64,000 nt of DNA from contig NZ_JHYS01000005.1 in assembly GCF_000688255.1 (NCBI RefSeq), positions 124,001-188,000 of the forward strand, given 5' to 3'. The position numbers and the translations under genes are program-made. Every line of letters starts with the position of its first letter. The first letter of the stretch is position 1. The notes beneath the pieces were generated by a model that made no database searches, had not been told where the DNA came from, and was given only the letters and a program-made list of their open reading frames with translations. This stretch comes from Simplicispira psychrophila DSM 11588 (GTDB lineage: Bacteria; Pseudomonadota; Gammaproteobacteria; Burkholderiales; Burkholderiaceae_C). Of this stretch, positions 53,746 to 62,802 are shown in pieces.

Positions 53746-54660
53746 TCAGCCAGCGCGCTTATTCAGAATCGCCATGGCCGCACGCGAGTGGGGTTTACGT
53801 CCCAGAAAATCGCTGATGTAGGCGCCGGCGTCGATCAACTTGTCCAGATCAATGCCGGTCTCTATGCCCATGCCGTGCAGCATGTAAACCATGTCTTCCG
53901 TCGCCACATTACCGGTGGCGCCTTTGGCGTAAGGACAGCCGCCCAAACCAGCGACGGAAGATTGGAAATTCCACACCCCCAGCTCCAGCGCCGCCAAGGT
54001 GTTGGACAGCGCTTGGCCGTAGGTGTCGTGAAAGTGGCCAGAGATGGCGTCGATGGGGTAGTGCTGCAAAGTGGCTTCCATCGCCGCCTGAATTTTGCGC
54101 GGCGTGCCGACACCAATGGTGTCGGCCACGTCCACGCGCTGCACCCCAATTTGCTTCAGCAAACCAGCCAAATAGGCCACGCGCTCGGGCGCAATCTCAC
54201 CCTCATACGGGCAACCGACGGTGCAGCTCATGGCGGCGCGCACCGCAATACCGGCGGCCAGCGCGGCTTCGACCACGGGGGCAAAGCGCTCGATGCTCTC
54301 GGCAATGCTGCAATTGATATTCTTTTGGCTGAAGGCTTCACTGGCCGCGCCAAACACGACGATTTCGTCCGGTGTGTCTTGCAGCGCGGCTTGAAAGCCT
54401 TGCAAATTGGGCGTCAGCACTGAATAGCGCACGCCAGCACGCCTCGCCATGCCTTGCATCACTGCATGGTTGTCGGCCATTTGCGGCACCCATTTGGGCG
54501 AGACGTAGCTGGTGACTTCAATCTCTTGCAGACCGGCGTCTTGCAGGCGCTGCACCAAGCCGATTTTGACGTCGGCTGGCACCGGCGTTTTTTCGTTTTG
54601 CAGCCCGTCACGCGGGCCAACGTCGATGATGCGGACGCGGGCAGGGAGGTTCAATGCCAT
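53746..54660 (-). CDS. hydroxymethylglutaryl-CoA lyase
   Basis: A 304-residue TIM-barrel lyase that splits HMG-CoA into acetoacetate and acetyl-CoA, the last step of leucine degradation. The motifs VRIIDVGPRDGLQNEKTPVP, SCTVGCPYEGEI and GLGGCPYAKGATGNVATED are diagnostic, and the last contains the catalytic Cys. A GGAGC site precedes the ATG at 54660. It follows the methylcrotonyl-CoA carboxylase alpha gene after 20 bases. Confidence 0.95.
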   Translation of the reverse strand: MALNLPARVRIIDVGPRDGLQNEKTPVPADVKIGLVQRLQDAGLQEIEVTSYVSPKWVPQMADNHAVMQGMARRAGVRYSVLTPNLQGFQAALQDTPDEIVVFGAASEAFSQKNINCSIAESIERFAPVVEAALAAGIAVRAAMSCTVGCPYEGEIAPERVAYLAGLLKQIGVQRVDVADTIGVGTPRKIQAAMEATLQHYPIDAISGHFHDTYGQALSNTLAALELGVWNFQSSVAGLGGCPYAKGATGNVATEDMVYMLHGMGIETGIDLDKLIDAGAYISDFLGRKPHSRAAMAILNKRAG

Positions 54661-54680
54661 GTTCTTAGCTCCATTCACAC

Positions 54681-56702
54681 TCAGGCAGCGGCAGTGGCCA
54701 GCGTCAACGTCAGGAGCTCAGCGCCTTCGGTCACCTGGTCGCCGGGGGCGTACAGCAACTCGGCCACCACGCCATCGGCGGGTGCGGCAATGGTGTGCTC
54801 CATCTTCATGGCTTCCATCACCGCCAGCGGCTGCCCCTTGGTGACGGTATCGCCGGCCTTGACAGCAAACGACACCACCTTGCCCGGCATCGGCGCGGTC
54901 AGGCGACCGCCTTCGGCCGGTGCTTCGCCGGAGTGCGCCAACAGGTCGATTTCGATGATGTCGGTCGCGCCGTGGGCGGCAAAGATGTATTGCGCCTCGC
55001 CTTGGGAATACACGCTGACCCCTTGGCGCTGGCCGGCAAATTGCAGGTCGATGCACTGGGCGCCTTGCGACTGGAATGCCAGCACGCCAGCCACTTGCGC
55101 CTCGCCCTCACCCACCGACAAATGCAGCGCGCCGTCATGTTGGTAGGTCAGCAGCGCTTGCGCCGGCACGCCGTGGAAGTCAAAGGCAAAGCGGCGCTGC
55201 ACCACACCGTGCGAGCGCCAGCCATCGCGGCGGCTGAACGGATCGTTGCCAGCGGCTGCGGCTTCGGTCAGCAGCGTTTGCGCCACGGCCGAGGCTACCG
55301 CCAGCGGCAGACCGACTGGCTCTTGGTCAAACAAACGGTCAGCTTCGCGTGGAATCAAACCCGTGTCCAAGTCGGCCTTGGCAAACGAGGGCGTCGCAGC
55401 CACGCGGCGCAAAAACTGCACGTTGGTCGGCAAACCGACAATGTGCGTCTGCGCCAGCGTGGCATCCAAACGTGCCAGCGCCTGCTCGCGTGTATCGCCG
55501 TGGACGATGACTTTGGCCACCATCGAATCGTAAAACGGGCTGATGGCATCGCCTTGGCGCACGCCGGAATCGACGCGCACCACGCCGCGCTCAAAGGTCA
55601 CGCACTCGGGCAGGCCATAGACGTGCAGCGTGCCAGTGGCGGGCAGGAAGTTGTTGTCCGGGTTCTCGGCGCAAATGCGCGCTTCGATGGCGTGGCCGAT
55701 GATGCGCAGCTCGTCTTGGCGGCGCGGCAGTGGCTGGCCGCTGGCCACGCGCAGTTGCCATTCGACCAAGTCTTCGCCGGTGATGGCTTCGGTGACCGGG
55801 TGCTCGACTTGCAGGCGGGTGTTCATCTCCATGAAGAAGAAGGTCATCTCGCCGCCATCGCGCTGCTCAACGATGAATTCGACCGTGCCGGCGCCAACGT
55901 AGTTGACGGCGCGGGCAGCGGCCACAGCGGCCTCGCCCATTTGCTGGCGCATTTCGGGGGTCATGCCGGGGGCGGGGGCTTCTTCCAGCACCTTTTGGTG
56001 GCGGCGCTGCACTGAGCAATCGCGCTCAAACAAATAAACGTAGTTGCCCAGTGTGTCGCCAAACACCTGGATTTCAATGTGGCGCGGGCGCTGCACGTAC
56101 TTTTCAATCAGCACCGCATCGTCGCCAAAGCTGTTGATGGCTTCGCGCTGGCACGAGGCCAAGGCGGCGGCAAAGTCTTCGGATTTTTCGACGATACGCA
56201 TTCCCTTGCCGCCACCGCCAGCGCTGGCTTTGATCAGCGCCGGGTAGCCAATGCGGTCGGCTTCGCGTTGCAGCAGCGCCGGGTCTTGGTCCGCGCCGTG
56301 GTAGCCGGGCACCAAGCGCACACCGGCTTTTTCCATCAATTGCTTGGATTCAGACTTCAAGCCCATCGCCAAGATGGCTGAGGCGGGGGGGCCGATAAAC
56401 ACCAAACCCGCGTCCGCGCAGGCTTGGGCAAATGCGTCGTTCTCACTCAAAAAACCGTAGCCGGGGTGGATGGCCTGCGCGCCGGTGGCTTTAGCGGCTT
56501 CGATGATGGCCTGCCAGCGCAGGTAGCTCTCCTTGGGTGCGCTGCCACCGATATGCACGGCCTCGTCGCAGACGGCGACGTGCTTGGCATGGGCGTCCGC
56601 ATCGGAATACACGGCCACGGTCTTGATGCCCATGCGGCGGGCAGTAGCAGCCACACGGCAGGCAATTTCACCGCGGTTGGCAATCAGGATTTTGTTAAAC
56701 AT
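54681..56702 (-). CDS. methylcrotonyl-CoA carboxylase, biotin-containing alpha subunit
   Basis: A 673-residue biotin-dependent carboxylase subunit. The biotin carboxylase part is at residues 1-450 (FNKILIANRGEIACRV, then SAGGGGKGMRIV and EMNTRLQVEHPVTE). A middle linker follows, and the C-terminal biotinyl domain has EAMKMEHTI with the modified Lys near residue 634. It carboxylates biotin for 3-methylcrotonyl-CoA in leucine degradation, assigned by partnership with the beta subunit at 58.3-59.9 kb. Its ATG adjoins the stop of the DUF4126 gene. Confidence 0.92.
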   Translation of the reverse strand: MFNKILIANRGEIACRVAATARRMGIKTVAVYSDADAHAKHVAVCDEAVHIGGSAPKESYLRWQAIIEAAKATGAQAIHPGYGFLSENDAFAQACADAGLVFIGPPASAILAMGLKSESKQLMEKAGVRLVPGYHGADQDPALLQREADRIGYPALIKASAGGGGKGMRIVEKSEDFAAALASCQREAINSFGDDAVLIEKYVQRPRHIEIQVFGDTLGNYVYLFERDCSVQRRHQKVLEEAPAPGMTPEMRQQMGEAAVAAARAVNYVGAGTVEFIVEQRDGGEMTFFFMEMNTRLQVEHPVTEAITGEDLVEWQLRVASGQPLPRRQDELRIIGHAIEARICAENPDNNFLPATGTLHVYGLPECVTFERGVVRVDSGVRQGDAISPFYDSMVAKVIVHGDTREQALARLDATLAQTHIVGLPTNVQFLRRVAATPSFAKADLDTGLIPREADRLFDQEPVGLPLAVASAVAQTLLTEAAAAGNDPFSRRDGWRSHGVVQRRFAFDFHGVPAQALLTYQHDGALHLSVGEGEAQVAGVLAFQSQGAQCIDLQFAGQRQGVSVYSQGEAQYIFAAHGATDIIEIDLLAHSGEAPAEGGRLTAPMPGKVVSFAVKAGDTVTKGQPLAVMEAMKMEHTIAAPADGVVAELLYAPGDQVTEGAELLTLTLATAAA

Positions 56703-57422
56703 TTAAACCACCTTGGCAGAGCCAGAGAAAAGAGAAGAAGTGCGCCGCAACACTGCGCGCAAGAATTTAAATAACATCACCAGCAGCAGCGCTGACAGCA
56801 GCAACATCACCAGCAGCGCCACGCCAAACCACAGCGGGTGCTGCGTTGCCAGCCAGACCACGGCGACCACCAAACCATCCTCGAACAGCGACACCAGCCC
56901 GTTGGAAAACGGCTCGGGCGAGGTGTTCACCGCCGCGCGCGTTGCCATCTTGGTGGCCAGCGAAGTAGCAGCCAGCGAGCCGCCCAGCAGCCCCGCCACC
57001 ACGCCCATGGTGGCGTTGTCGGCACCAAACACGCCCGCCGCCAGCAGCGCACCGCCGGGGATGCGGATAAAGGCGTGCACGGTGTCCCACGCGCTGTCGA
57101 GCAGCGGCACTTTGTCGGCAAAAAACTCCACCGACAGCATGAAACCGCTGACCAACAACACCGCCGGGTGCTGCAACACCTGTAAACCCAGCGGCAGCGC
57201 CAGCCAGTCCAGCGCGCCCATGCCGCCGACCAAAAACACCACCGCATATAACCGAAAGCCACTCGCCCAACCCAGCGCTGCTGCCAGCGCCAGCAAGGCC
57301 GGCATATCTAGCTTTTGCGTCACCTGCGCTGCGCCCTCGGCCACGCCCTGCGCTACGCCGGCATCCACGTGCAGACCGGCGCGGTGCAGCCATTGAACGA
57401 ATTGCAGCCAAAGGGTGTCCAC
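56703..57422 (-). CDS. DUF4126 family integral membrane protein
   Basis: A 239-residue membrane protein with about five hydrophobic segments. It fits DUF4126: GWASGFRLYAVVFLVGGMG, SGFMLSVEFFADKVPLLDSA, then GGALLAAGVFGADN. The function of this family is unknown. It sits inside the leucine degradation operon between the hydratase and carboxylase alpha genes, immediately before the latter, so it is co-transcribed with it. Confidence 0.82.
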   Translation of the reverse strand: MDTLWLQFVQWLHRAGLHVDAGVAQGVAEGAAQVTQKLDMPALLALAAALGWASGFRLYAVVFLVGGMGALDWLALPLGLQVLQHPAVLLVSGFMLSVEFFADKVPLLDSAWDTVHAFIRIPGGALLAAGVFGADNATMGVVAGLLGGSLAATSLATKMATRAAVNTSPEPFSNGLVSLFEDGLVVAVVWLATQHPLWFGVALLVMLLLSALLLVMLFKFLRAVLRRTSSLFSGSAKVV

Positions 57423-57471
57423 GGGTCGGCTCCACGGTGGGGTTAACGGCGAGGTTTAGCGCTAGGCCAGA

Positions 57472-58266
57472 TCAGCCCAGCAACCACGCCGGCTTGCGCT
57501 TGTTCAAAAAGGACTGCACGCCCTCCTTGCCCTCGGCGCTGGCGCGGATGTCGGCAATGCCTTCGACGGTGGCGGCAATCAGCCCGGCGTTGATTTCGCG
57601 CTCCGCCACATCCAGCACCAGCTTTTTGCAGGCGCGCACGGCGTTCGGGCTGGCGCTGATCAGCGCTTTCAGCAGCTCATCGACCTTGGCATCCAACGCG
57701 TCCGCTGCCACCAGCGCATGGACGAAGCCGATGCGCAGTGCCTCGGGCGCATCAAAGCGCTCCGCCGTCAAAAAGTAGCGGTGCGCGGCGCGGGCACCCA
57801 TGGCGCGGATGACGTACGGGCTGATGGTGGCCGGAATCAGCCCCAGCTTGACTTCGCTCAGGCAAAAACCAGCCGTGTCCACACTGACCGCCATGTCGCA
57901 GGCAGCCACCAAGCCCATGCCACCGGCATACACATCGCCCTGCACACGGGCAATGGTCGGCTTGGGGCACGCGTAAATCACGCGCAGCATCTCGGCCAGC
58001 TTGCCGGCGTCGCTGATGTTTTCGTCGCGCGTGTAGTCCGCCATGCGCCGCATCCAGTTCAGATTGGCACCGGCGCAAAACGCGGGCCCTTCGGCGGCCA
58101 ACACCACGGCGCGCACTTCGGGGCGCGCGCCGACTTCCAAAAAGGCGGCGGTGATTTCGGCAATCACCACGTCACTGAAGGCGTTGCGCACCTCCGGCTG
58201 GGTCAGGGTGATGCGGGCGACTGAGCCGCCGTAGCTGTCGTAGTTAATAGAAAGGGCTGTGCTCAT
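57472..58266 (-). CDS. methylglutaconyl-CoA hydratase (enoyl-CoA hydratase family)
   Basis: A 264-residue crotonase with oxyanion-hole motifs FCAGANLNWMRRMADY and GDVYAGGMGLVAACDMAV, and SEVKLGLIPATISPYVI, where family members have the catalytic loop. The NLNWM and RRM features and the gene position between carboxylase subunits indicate methylglutaconyl-CoA hydratase of leucine degradation. The start could be 58275 or 58266; the second leaves better spacing from AAAGG. The gene follows the beta subunit after 19 bases. Confidence 0.9.
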   Translation of the reverse strand: MSTALSINYDSYGGSVARITLTQPEVRNAFSDVVIAEITAAFLEVGARPEVRAVVLAAEGPAFCAGANLNWMRRMADYTRDENISDAGKLAEMLRVIYACPKPTIARVQGDVYAGGMGLVAACDMAVSVDTAGFCLSEVKLGLIPATISPYVIRAMGARAAHRYFLTAERFDAPEALRIGFVHALVAADALDAKVDELLKALISASPNAVRACKKLVLDVAEREINAGLIAATVEGIADIRASAEGKEGVQSFLNKRKPAWLLG

Positions 58267-58285
58267 AGTGCTCATCACCTTTGGT

Positions 58286-59893
58286 TTACATGCGGAACAG
58301 GCCGAATTGGGTGTCTTCAATCGGTGCGTTGCGCGCCGCCGACAAGCCCAGCGCCAGCACGCGGCGCGTGTCAGCCGGGTCGATGACGCCGTCATCCCAC
58401 AGGCGCGCGCTGGCGTAGTAGGGGTGGCCTTGGTCTTCGTACTGGCGGCGAATCGGCGCTTTGAAGGCTTCTTCTTCCTCCATGCTCCACTGGCCGCCCT
58501 TGGCTTCGATACCGTCGCGCTTCACGGTGGCCAGCACGCCAGCGGCTTGGTCGCCGCCCATCACCGAGATGCGCGCGTTCGGCCACATCCACAAGAAGCG
58601 CGGCGAGAAGCCCCGGCCGCACATACCGTAGTTGCCCGCGCCAAAACTGCCGCCAATGATGATGGTGAACTTGGGCACCTTGGCCGTCGCCACCGCCGTG
58701 ACCATCTTCGCGCCGTTGCGCGCAATGCCTTCGTTCTCGTACTTGCGCCCGACCATAAAGCCGGTGATGTTCTGCAAGAACACCAGCGGAATCTTGCGCT
58801 GGCAGCACAGCTCGATAAAGTGCGTCGCCTTCAAGGCCGACTCGCTGAACAAGATGCCGTTGTTGGCAATGATGCCGACAGCCATGCCTTCGATGCGGGC
58901 AAAGCCAGTCACCAGCGTGGTGCCGTAGCGCGACTTGAACTCGTCAAACTCGCTGCCATCAACGATGCGGGCGATGATTTCGCGCACGTCAAACGGCTTG
59001 CGCGTATCGACCGGAATCACGCCATACAGCTCTTCTGCTGCAAAAAGCGGAGCTACTGGCGCACTGTCGGCGGGGGCTGGCGCCTTGTTGTTGTTCAAAT
59101 TGCGAATCGCGGTGCGCGCCAATTGCAGCGCGTGCATGTCGTTCTGCGCCAAATGGTCGGCCACGCCAGACAAGCGCGTGTGCACATCGCCACCGCCCAA
59201 GTCTTCCGCCGTCACCACTTCGCCGGTAGCGGCTTTGACCAGCGGCGGGCCACCCAAGAAGATGGTGCCTTGGTTCTTGACGATGATGGATTCATCGCTC
59301 ATCGCCGGCACATACGCGCCGCCGGCGGTGCAACTGCCCATGACCACGGCAATTTGCGCAATGCCCATGGAGCTCATCTGCGCTTGGTTGTAGAAGATGC
59401 GGCCAAAGTGGTCGCGGTCGGGAAAGACTTCGTCTTGATTCGGCAAGTTAGCGCCGCCCGAATCGACCAAGTAAATGCACGGCAGGTGGTTTTGCTGCGC
59501 CACTTCTTGCGCCCGCAAATGCTTTTTGACGGTGAGCGGGTAGTAGGTGCCGCCCTTCACCGTGGCGTCGTTGCAGACAATCATGCAATCAATGCCACTG
59601 ACGCGGCCAATGCCGGCAATCAGGCCGGCGCCGGGCGCGGCGTTGTCGTACATGTTCAGCGCGGCCAGCGGGGACAGCTCCAAAAACGGCGTGCCGGGGT
59701 CAAGCAACATTTGCACCCGGTCGCGCGGCAGCAGCTTGCCGCGTGCGAGGTGCTTGGCGCGGGCCGCTTCGCCGCCGCCTTCAAAGATCTTGGCGATTTG
59801 CGCCTTCAGGTCATCGACCACAGTGCGCATGGCCTGGACGTTGGCTAAAAAATCAGCCGAGCGGGCATTCAATTGGGTAGGCAAAACGGGCAT
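58286..59893 (-). CDS. methylcrotonyl-CoA carboxylase, beta (carboxyltransferase) subunit
   Basis: A 535-residue carboxyltransferase of normal length. Typical blocks are [59 protein letters not shown], and [20 protein letters not shown]. It transfers the carboxyl group from biotin to 3-methylcrotonyl-CoA. An AGGAAAGACCTCC leader precedes the ATG at 59893. It is the first gene of the leucine degradation operon; no isovaleryl-CoA dehydrogenase gene lies upstream in the window. Confidence 0.95.
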   Translation of the reverse strand: MPVLPTQLNARSADFLANVQAMRTVVDDLKAQIAKIFEGGGEAARAKHLARGKLLPRDRVQMLLDPGTPFLELSPLAALNMYDNAAPGAGLIAGIGRVSGIDCMIVCNDATVKGGTYYPLTVKKHLRAQEVAQQNHLPCIYLVDSGGANLPNQDEVFPDRDHFGRIFYNQAQMSSMGIAQIAVVMGSCTAGGAYVPAMSDESIIVKNQGTIFLGGPPLVKAATGEVVTAEDLGGGDVHTRLSGVADHLAQNDMHALQLARTAIRNLNNNKAPAPADSAPVAPLFAAEELYGVIPVDTRKPFDVREIIARIVDGSEFDEFKSRYGTTLVTGFARIEGMAVGIIANNGILFSESALKATHFIELCCQRKIPLVFLQNITGFMVGRKYENEGIARNGAKMVTAVATAKVPKFTIIIGGSFGAGNYGMCGRGFSPRFLWMWPNARISVMGGDQAAGVLATVKRDGIEAKGGQWSMEEEEAFKAPIRRQYEDQGHPYYASARLWDDGVIDPADTRRVLALGLSAARNAPIEDTQFGLFRM

Positions 59894-60058
59894 GGAGGTC
59901 TTTCCTGAAGCACGAAAAATAGGGGGGTAGACACTCGTGCGCAGCAGCACGGTTCTTCTCTGAAGAATACGCGCCCCGGCGGTGATAAGGTAGCCACTGT
60001 GGTTGCAAATGGCGCCACCTTCTGCGCTCTCGCACCCCTCTTTTGCCCAAGGCCAGTC

Positions 60059-61126
60059 ATGCCCTCACGCACCGTCCTCAGCGCTCCCCTTCCCGCCCTC
60101 ACGCCCCAAGCTCCTGCCGCTACGCCGATGGCGTTTGTGTTGGCCATCGTGCAGGCCTGCGAAAGCGCTGGTGTGGCCCCGCAGCCGCTGCTGCAACAGG
60201 CACAAATTGCGCCAGACACGGTGGCAAACCCCGAGGCCCGCGTCACCGCGTGGCAATTCGAGCGCCTCTCGGGGCTGGCGATGCAGGCACTGGACGACGA
60301 AGCGCTGGGCTGGTTCAGCCGGCGCCTGCCGTGGGGCAGCTACGGCATGTTGGCGCGCGCGTCCATCAGCGCGCCGCATTTGCAGTTGGCGATTGCCCGC
60401 TGGTGCCGCCACCACGGCCTGCTGACGCAAGACATCACGCTGGCGCTGGCGGTGCGCGGCGAGATGGCCGAAATCACCGTCACCGAGCACCGCGACTTGG
60501 GGCCGCTGCGCGAGTTTTGTTTGGTCTCGGTGCTGCGCAACATCCACGGGCTGGCGTGCTGGTGGATTGATTCGCGCATCCCGCTGCAAGGCGCGCAGTT
60601 TCCGTTTGCCGCGCCGGCGCACCACGGGGCGTACAGCGTGCTGTTTTCTGGCAGTACCCGTTTTGGCACCAGCCCGGCGACGCTGCGTTTTGATGCGCGT
60701 TATCTGGCGCTGCCGCTGCAACGCGACGAAGCCGCGCTGTGCCAAATGCTAGAGCGCGCTCTACCGCTCACCGTGCTGCAATACCGGCGCGACCGCCTGC
60801 TGGTGCAGCGCGTGCGCCAAGCGCTGGCCAGCGCCCCCGGCGCTGCCCACAGCGCCGACGCCCTGGCCGAGCGCCTGCACCTGTCACCGCGCACATTGCA
60901 CCGCCAGCTGAAAGAAGAAGGTGCCTCGCTGCAAGCACTGAAAGACGAAGTGCGCCGCGAACGCGCCATCGCCCTGCTGCACCGCACCGACCGCGCCATC
61001 AAACAAGTGGCGCACGAGGCCGGTTTTAGCAACGACAAAAGCTTTATCCGCGCCTTTCGCGGCTGGACAGGGCAGTCGCCAGCGGAATTCAGGCGCAATG
61101 CGCGGGTGGGGCAAGTCAGTAGCTAA
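60059..61126 (+). CDS. AraC family transcriptional regulator
   Basis: A 355-residue regulator with an N-terminal ligand-sensing domain of the ArgR/OruR-type (AraC-binding-like; [15 protein letters not shown] and [13 protein letters not shown]) and a C-terminal AraC double helix-turn-helix ([20 protein letters not shown], then [20 protein letters not shown]). AAGG precedes the ATG at 60059. It diverges from the methylcrotonyl-CoA carboxylase operon across 165 bases, so it probably controls it; this differs from the MerR-type LiuR found in many other liu clusters. Confidence 0.88.
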   Translation: MPSRTVLSAPLPALTPQAPAATPMAFVLAIVQACESAGVAPQPLLQQAQIAPDTVANPEARVTAWQFERLSGLAMQALDDEALGWFSRRLPWGSYGMLARASISAPHLQLAIARWCRHHGLLTQDITLALAVRGEMAEITVTEHRDLGPLREFCLVSVLRNIHGLACWWIDSRIPLQGAQFPFAAPAHHGAYSVLFSGSTRFGTSPATLRFDARYLALPLQRDEAALCQMLERALPLTVLQYRRDRLLVQRVRQALASAPGAAHSADALAERLHLSPRTLHRQLKEEGASLQALKDEVRRERAIALLHRTDRAIKQVAHEAGFSNDKSFIRAFRGWTGQSPAEFRRNARVGQVSS

Positions 61127-61128
61127 TC

Positions 61129-61184
61129 AAAAATAATAGCTGCTAGCGCACGTATTTAAAGGGCTAGAGGCCAATTTTGCTTGA
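61129..61184 (+). repeat. dispersed ATAGCT-type repeat, copy 10
   Basis: It reads AAAATAATAGCTGCTAGCGC, then TTTAAAGGGCTAGAGGCCAA. This is the best-preserved copy in the window and nearly matches copy 1. It fills the gap between two convergent genes. Confidence 0.8.
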
Positions 61185-61186
61185 AA

Positions 61187-61696
61187 TCAATGCTCTACAG
61201 CACTCAAAAACCGCCGCGCGTCCTTCAGCAGCAACAACCATTGCTGCTCTCGCAACGGCGAAGCGATAAAACCAAAGCGGGCATAAAAACGCGCCGCTTC
61301 CTCGTCCAGTGGATGAGTCAGCATCGCGCGGATGCCGGCCTGTTCGGCAATCAACACGGTGCGCCGAATGGCGTCTTGCAACAGACCAAAGCCAATGCCG
61401 CGCCCTTGGTCGGACTGCGACACGGCCAACCGCGCCAAAATTACCACCGGCAGCGGATATTGACCCATGCCTTTGCGGATGCGGTCGGGTGCATCAAAGG
61501 TGTCGATTTGGCCTACGGTCAGGCTGAAATAGCCCACCACGCGCTCGCCCGCAGTCGCCACAAAAGTCTTGGCCGAGCCACTGCTTTGCGCCTGCCGTGC
61601 GTGGCGCAGCAGCCAATCGGTCAACGCTGGTTTACCGCAGTCAAAGCCTTCCAGCCGATGCTGTGGCCCCAGCGGCTGCGGAGCGCCCCAACTCAC
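61187..61696 (-). CDS. GNAT acetyltransferase toxin (TacT-like)
   Basis: A 169-residue GCN5-type acetyltransferase with the acetyl-CoA loop SQSDQGRGIGFGLL and the GFDCGKPALTDWLLRHARQA start that is typical of TacT-type toxins, which acetylate aminoacyl-tRNA. A Tyr in AARFYARFGF is at the usual catalytic position. The start is the GTG at 61696, which overlaps the antitoxin stop as GTGA; homologues begin here. It is coupled to the DUF1778 antitoxin. Confidence 0.87.
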   Translation of the reverse strand: MSWGAPQPLGPQHRLEGFDCGKPALTDWLLRHARQAQSSGSAKTFVATAGERVVGYFSLTVGQIDTFDAPDRIRKGMGQYPLPVVILARLAVSQSDQGRGIGFGLLQDAIRRTVLIAEQAGIRAMLTHPLDEEAARFYARFGFIASPLREQQWLLLLKDARRFLSAVEH

Positions 61697-61986
61697 GCTG
61701 CATCCCAAGGGGCTTTGCGCGAGAACAAATCGCGCAGCCCTTCATTGGGCTGCTCAGGCTGGTCTAGCAAATCCATCAAGGCTTGGTACTGGTCGCCCGA
61801 CACCATGAACAGGCGCTGATCCAGCAGGGTTTGTTCCGCGGCCTGACACGCACTGTCGAGAATGAAATCGGTCAGCGACTTGCGCGCCACCTCGGCAGCG
61901 CGGCGCAGCACCGCCTCTTGCTCGACAGTGGCGCGCAGGCCAAAACGCGCGGAACGGGAGGTGGAGAATGGAGCGGCGACGGTCAT
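61693..61986 (-). CDS. DUF1778 antitoxin (TacA-like, ribbon-helix-helix)
   Basis: A 97-residue protein with an N-terminal ribbon-helix-helix region (ARFGLRATVEQEAVLRRAAE, then SLTDFILDSACQAA) and a C-terminal toxin-binding tail (YQALMDLLDQPEQPNEGLRD). It would neutralise the acetyltransferase and repress its own promoter. Direct GTACAA repeats and a TAACA/TGTTA inverted repeat lie upstream. Confidence 0.88.
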   Translation of the reverse strand: MTVAAPFSTSRSARFGLRATVEQEAVLRRAAEVARKSLTDFILDSACQAAEQTLLDQRLFMVSGDQYQALMDLLDQPEQPNEGLRDLFSRKAPWDAA

Positions 61987-62008
61987 GGGGCACCTCAATA
62001 TATTGGAT

Positions 62009-62042
62009 TAACAGGCCTGATGTTAGTACAAGTGGCGTACAA
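62009..62042. promoter_or_regulatory. candidate antitoxin operator repeats
   Basis: GTACAA occurs at 62026-62031 and 62037-62042, 11 bases apart, which is close to one helical turn. Next to it TAACA (62009-62013) and TGTTA (62021-62025) form an inverted repeat. The location just upstream of the antitoxin gene suits ribbon-helix-helix binding. Confidence 0.45.
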
Positions 62043-62059
62043 ACTCACCCGAAAATCCC

Positions 62060-62761
62060 TTACTTCAACGACCCAAACACCTTCTGCAACAGTGCACTGC
62101 CTGCGGCGGCGGGATTTTGGCGCAGTTTGCGTTCTTCTTCGCCAATCACCGTGAACAGGCCGTCCAGCGTTTTGCTGGTGACGTAGTCCTCGATACGCAC
62201 ATCTTCCTTCTTCACCAAGCCAAAACCAGCGGCTTTTCCGGCGAAGGCGTTGTACTGCTGCGCCAAGCCGACTTGGCTGGTGGCTTGCGTCACCACCGGC
62301 AAGAATTTCTCGCCCAACGGCACGCGGGTTTTGCTGGAGAAAAAATCCGTCACCGAAGTGTCGCCGCCGGTCAGGATGTTTTTGGCGTCGGTGATGCTCA
62401 TGCTTTGCACAGCGCCAATCAGCAGGTCTTTGCCCATCGGCACCGCCATTTCAGCAGCACGGTTGAGGGAGGTCTCCAGCTCTTCAATACGCTTGCCTTG
62501 GCCAAAACGCTTCATCAGCTTGGCGGCATCTGCGAGATAGCCCGGCAGCGGAATCCGCACACTCGGATTGTTCAAAAATCCGCCCGACTGACCCAGCATG
62601 CCAACGGCAGCAATGGCACCTTGCTCTAGCGCCGCTTTCACGCCGCTGCTGGCGTCGGCATTGCTCAAGCCGGACAACGACAGGGCGCGTGCCTGGGTGG
62701 CCGCCAACAGCAAAGCGCCAAATGTACCGATGCCTGCCAGGGTGAAGTCGCGTCGTTGCAT
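62060..62761 (-). CDS. DUF4197 family exported protein
   Basis: A 233-residue protein with a signal sequence (MQRRDFTLAGIGTFGALLLA, cleavage near residue 27) that includes a twin-Arg-like RR. The mature part fits DUF4197: SSGVKAALEQGAIAAVGMLG, NPSVRIPLPGYLADAAKLMK, and DYVTSKTLDGLFTVIGEEER. The function is unknown. It ends a run of minus-strand genes after the HAD phosphatase. Confidence 0.85.
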   Translation of the reverse strand: MQRRDFTLAGIGTFGALLLAATQARALSLSGLSNADASSGVKAALEQGAIAAVGMLGQSGGFLNNPSVRIPLPGYLADAAKLMKRFGQGKRIEELETSLNRAAEMAVPMGKDLLIGAVQSMSITDAKNILTGGDTSVTDFFSSKTRVPLGEKFLPVVTQATSQVGLAQQYNAFAGKAAGFGLVKKEDVRIEDYVTSKTLDGLFTVIGEEERKLRQNPAAAGSALLQKVFGSLK

Positions 62762-62802
62762 GAAAATCCTTGGGTAGAGAGAAATGAGCGCGCCAGTGTG
62801 CA

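Noticed and set aside
54795-56015. A 406-residue plus-strand frame and 58259-59848 (529 residues)
   Set aside because: They are antisense to the methylcrotonyl-CoA carboxylase genes and show only Arg/His/Gln-rich composition.
59040-59090. A further possible copy of the dispersed repeat in the methylcrotonyl-CoA carboxylase beta gene (GGAGCTACTGGCGCA... GGGGGCTGGCGCC)
   Set aside because: The ATAGCT box is degenerate and the Ala/Pro-rich loop it encodes is variable in this family, so chance is as likely.
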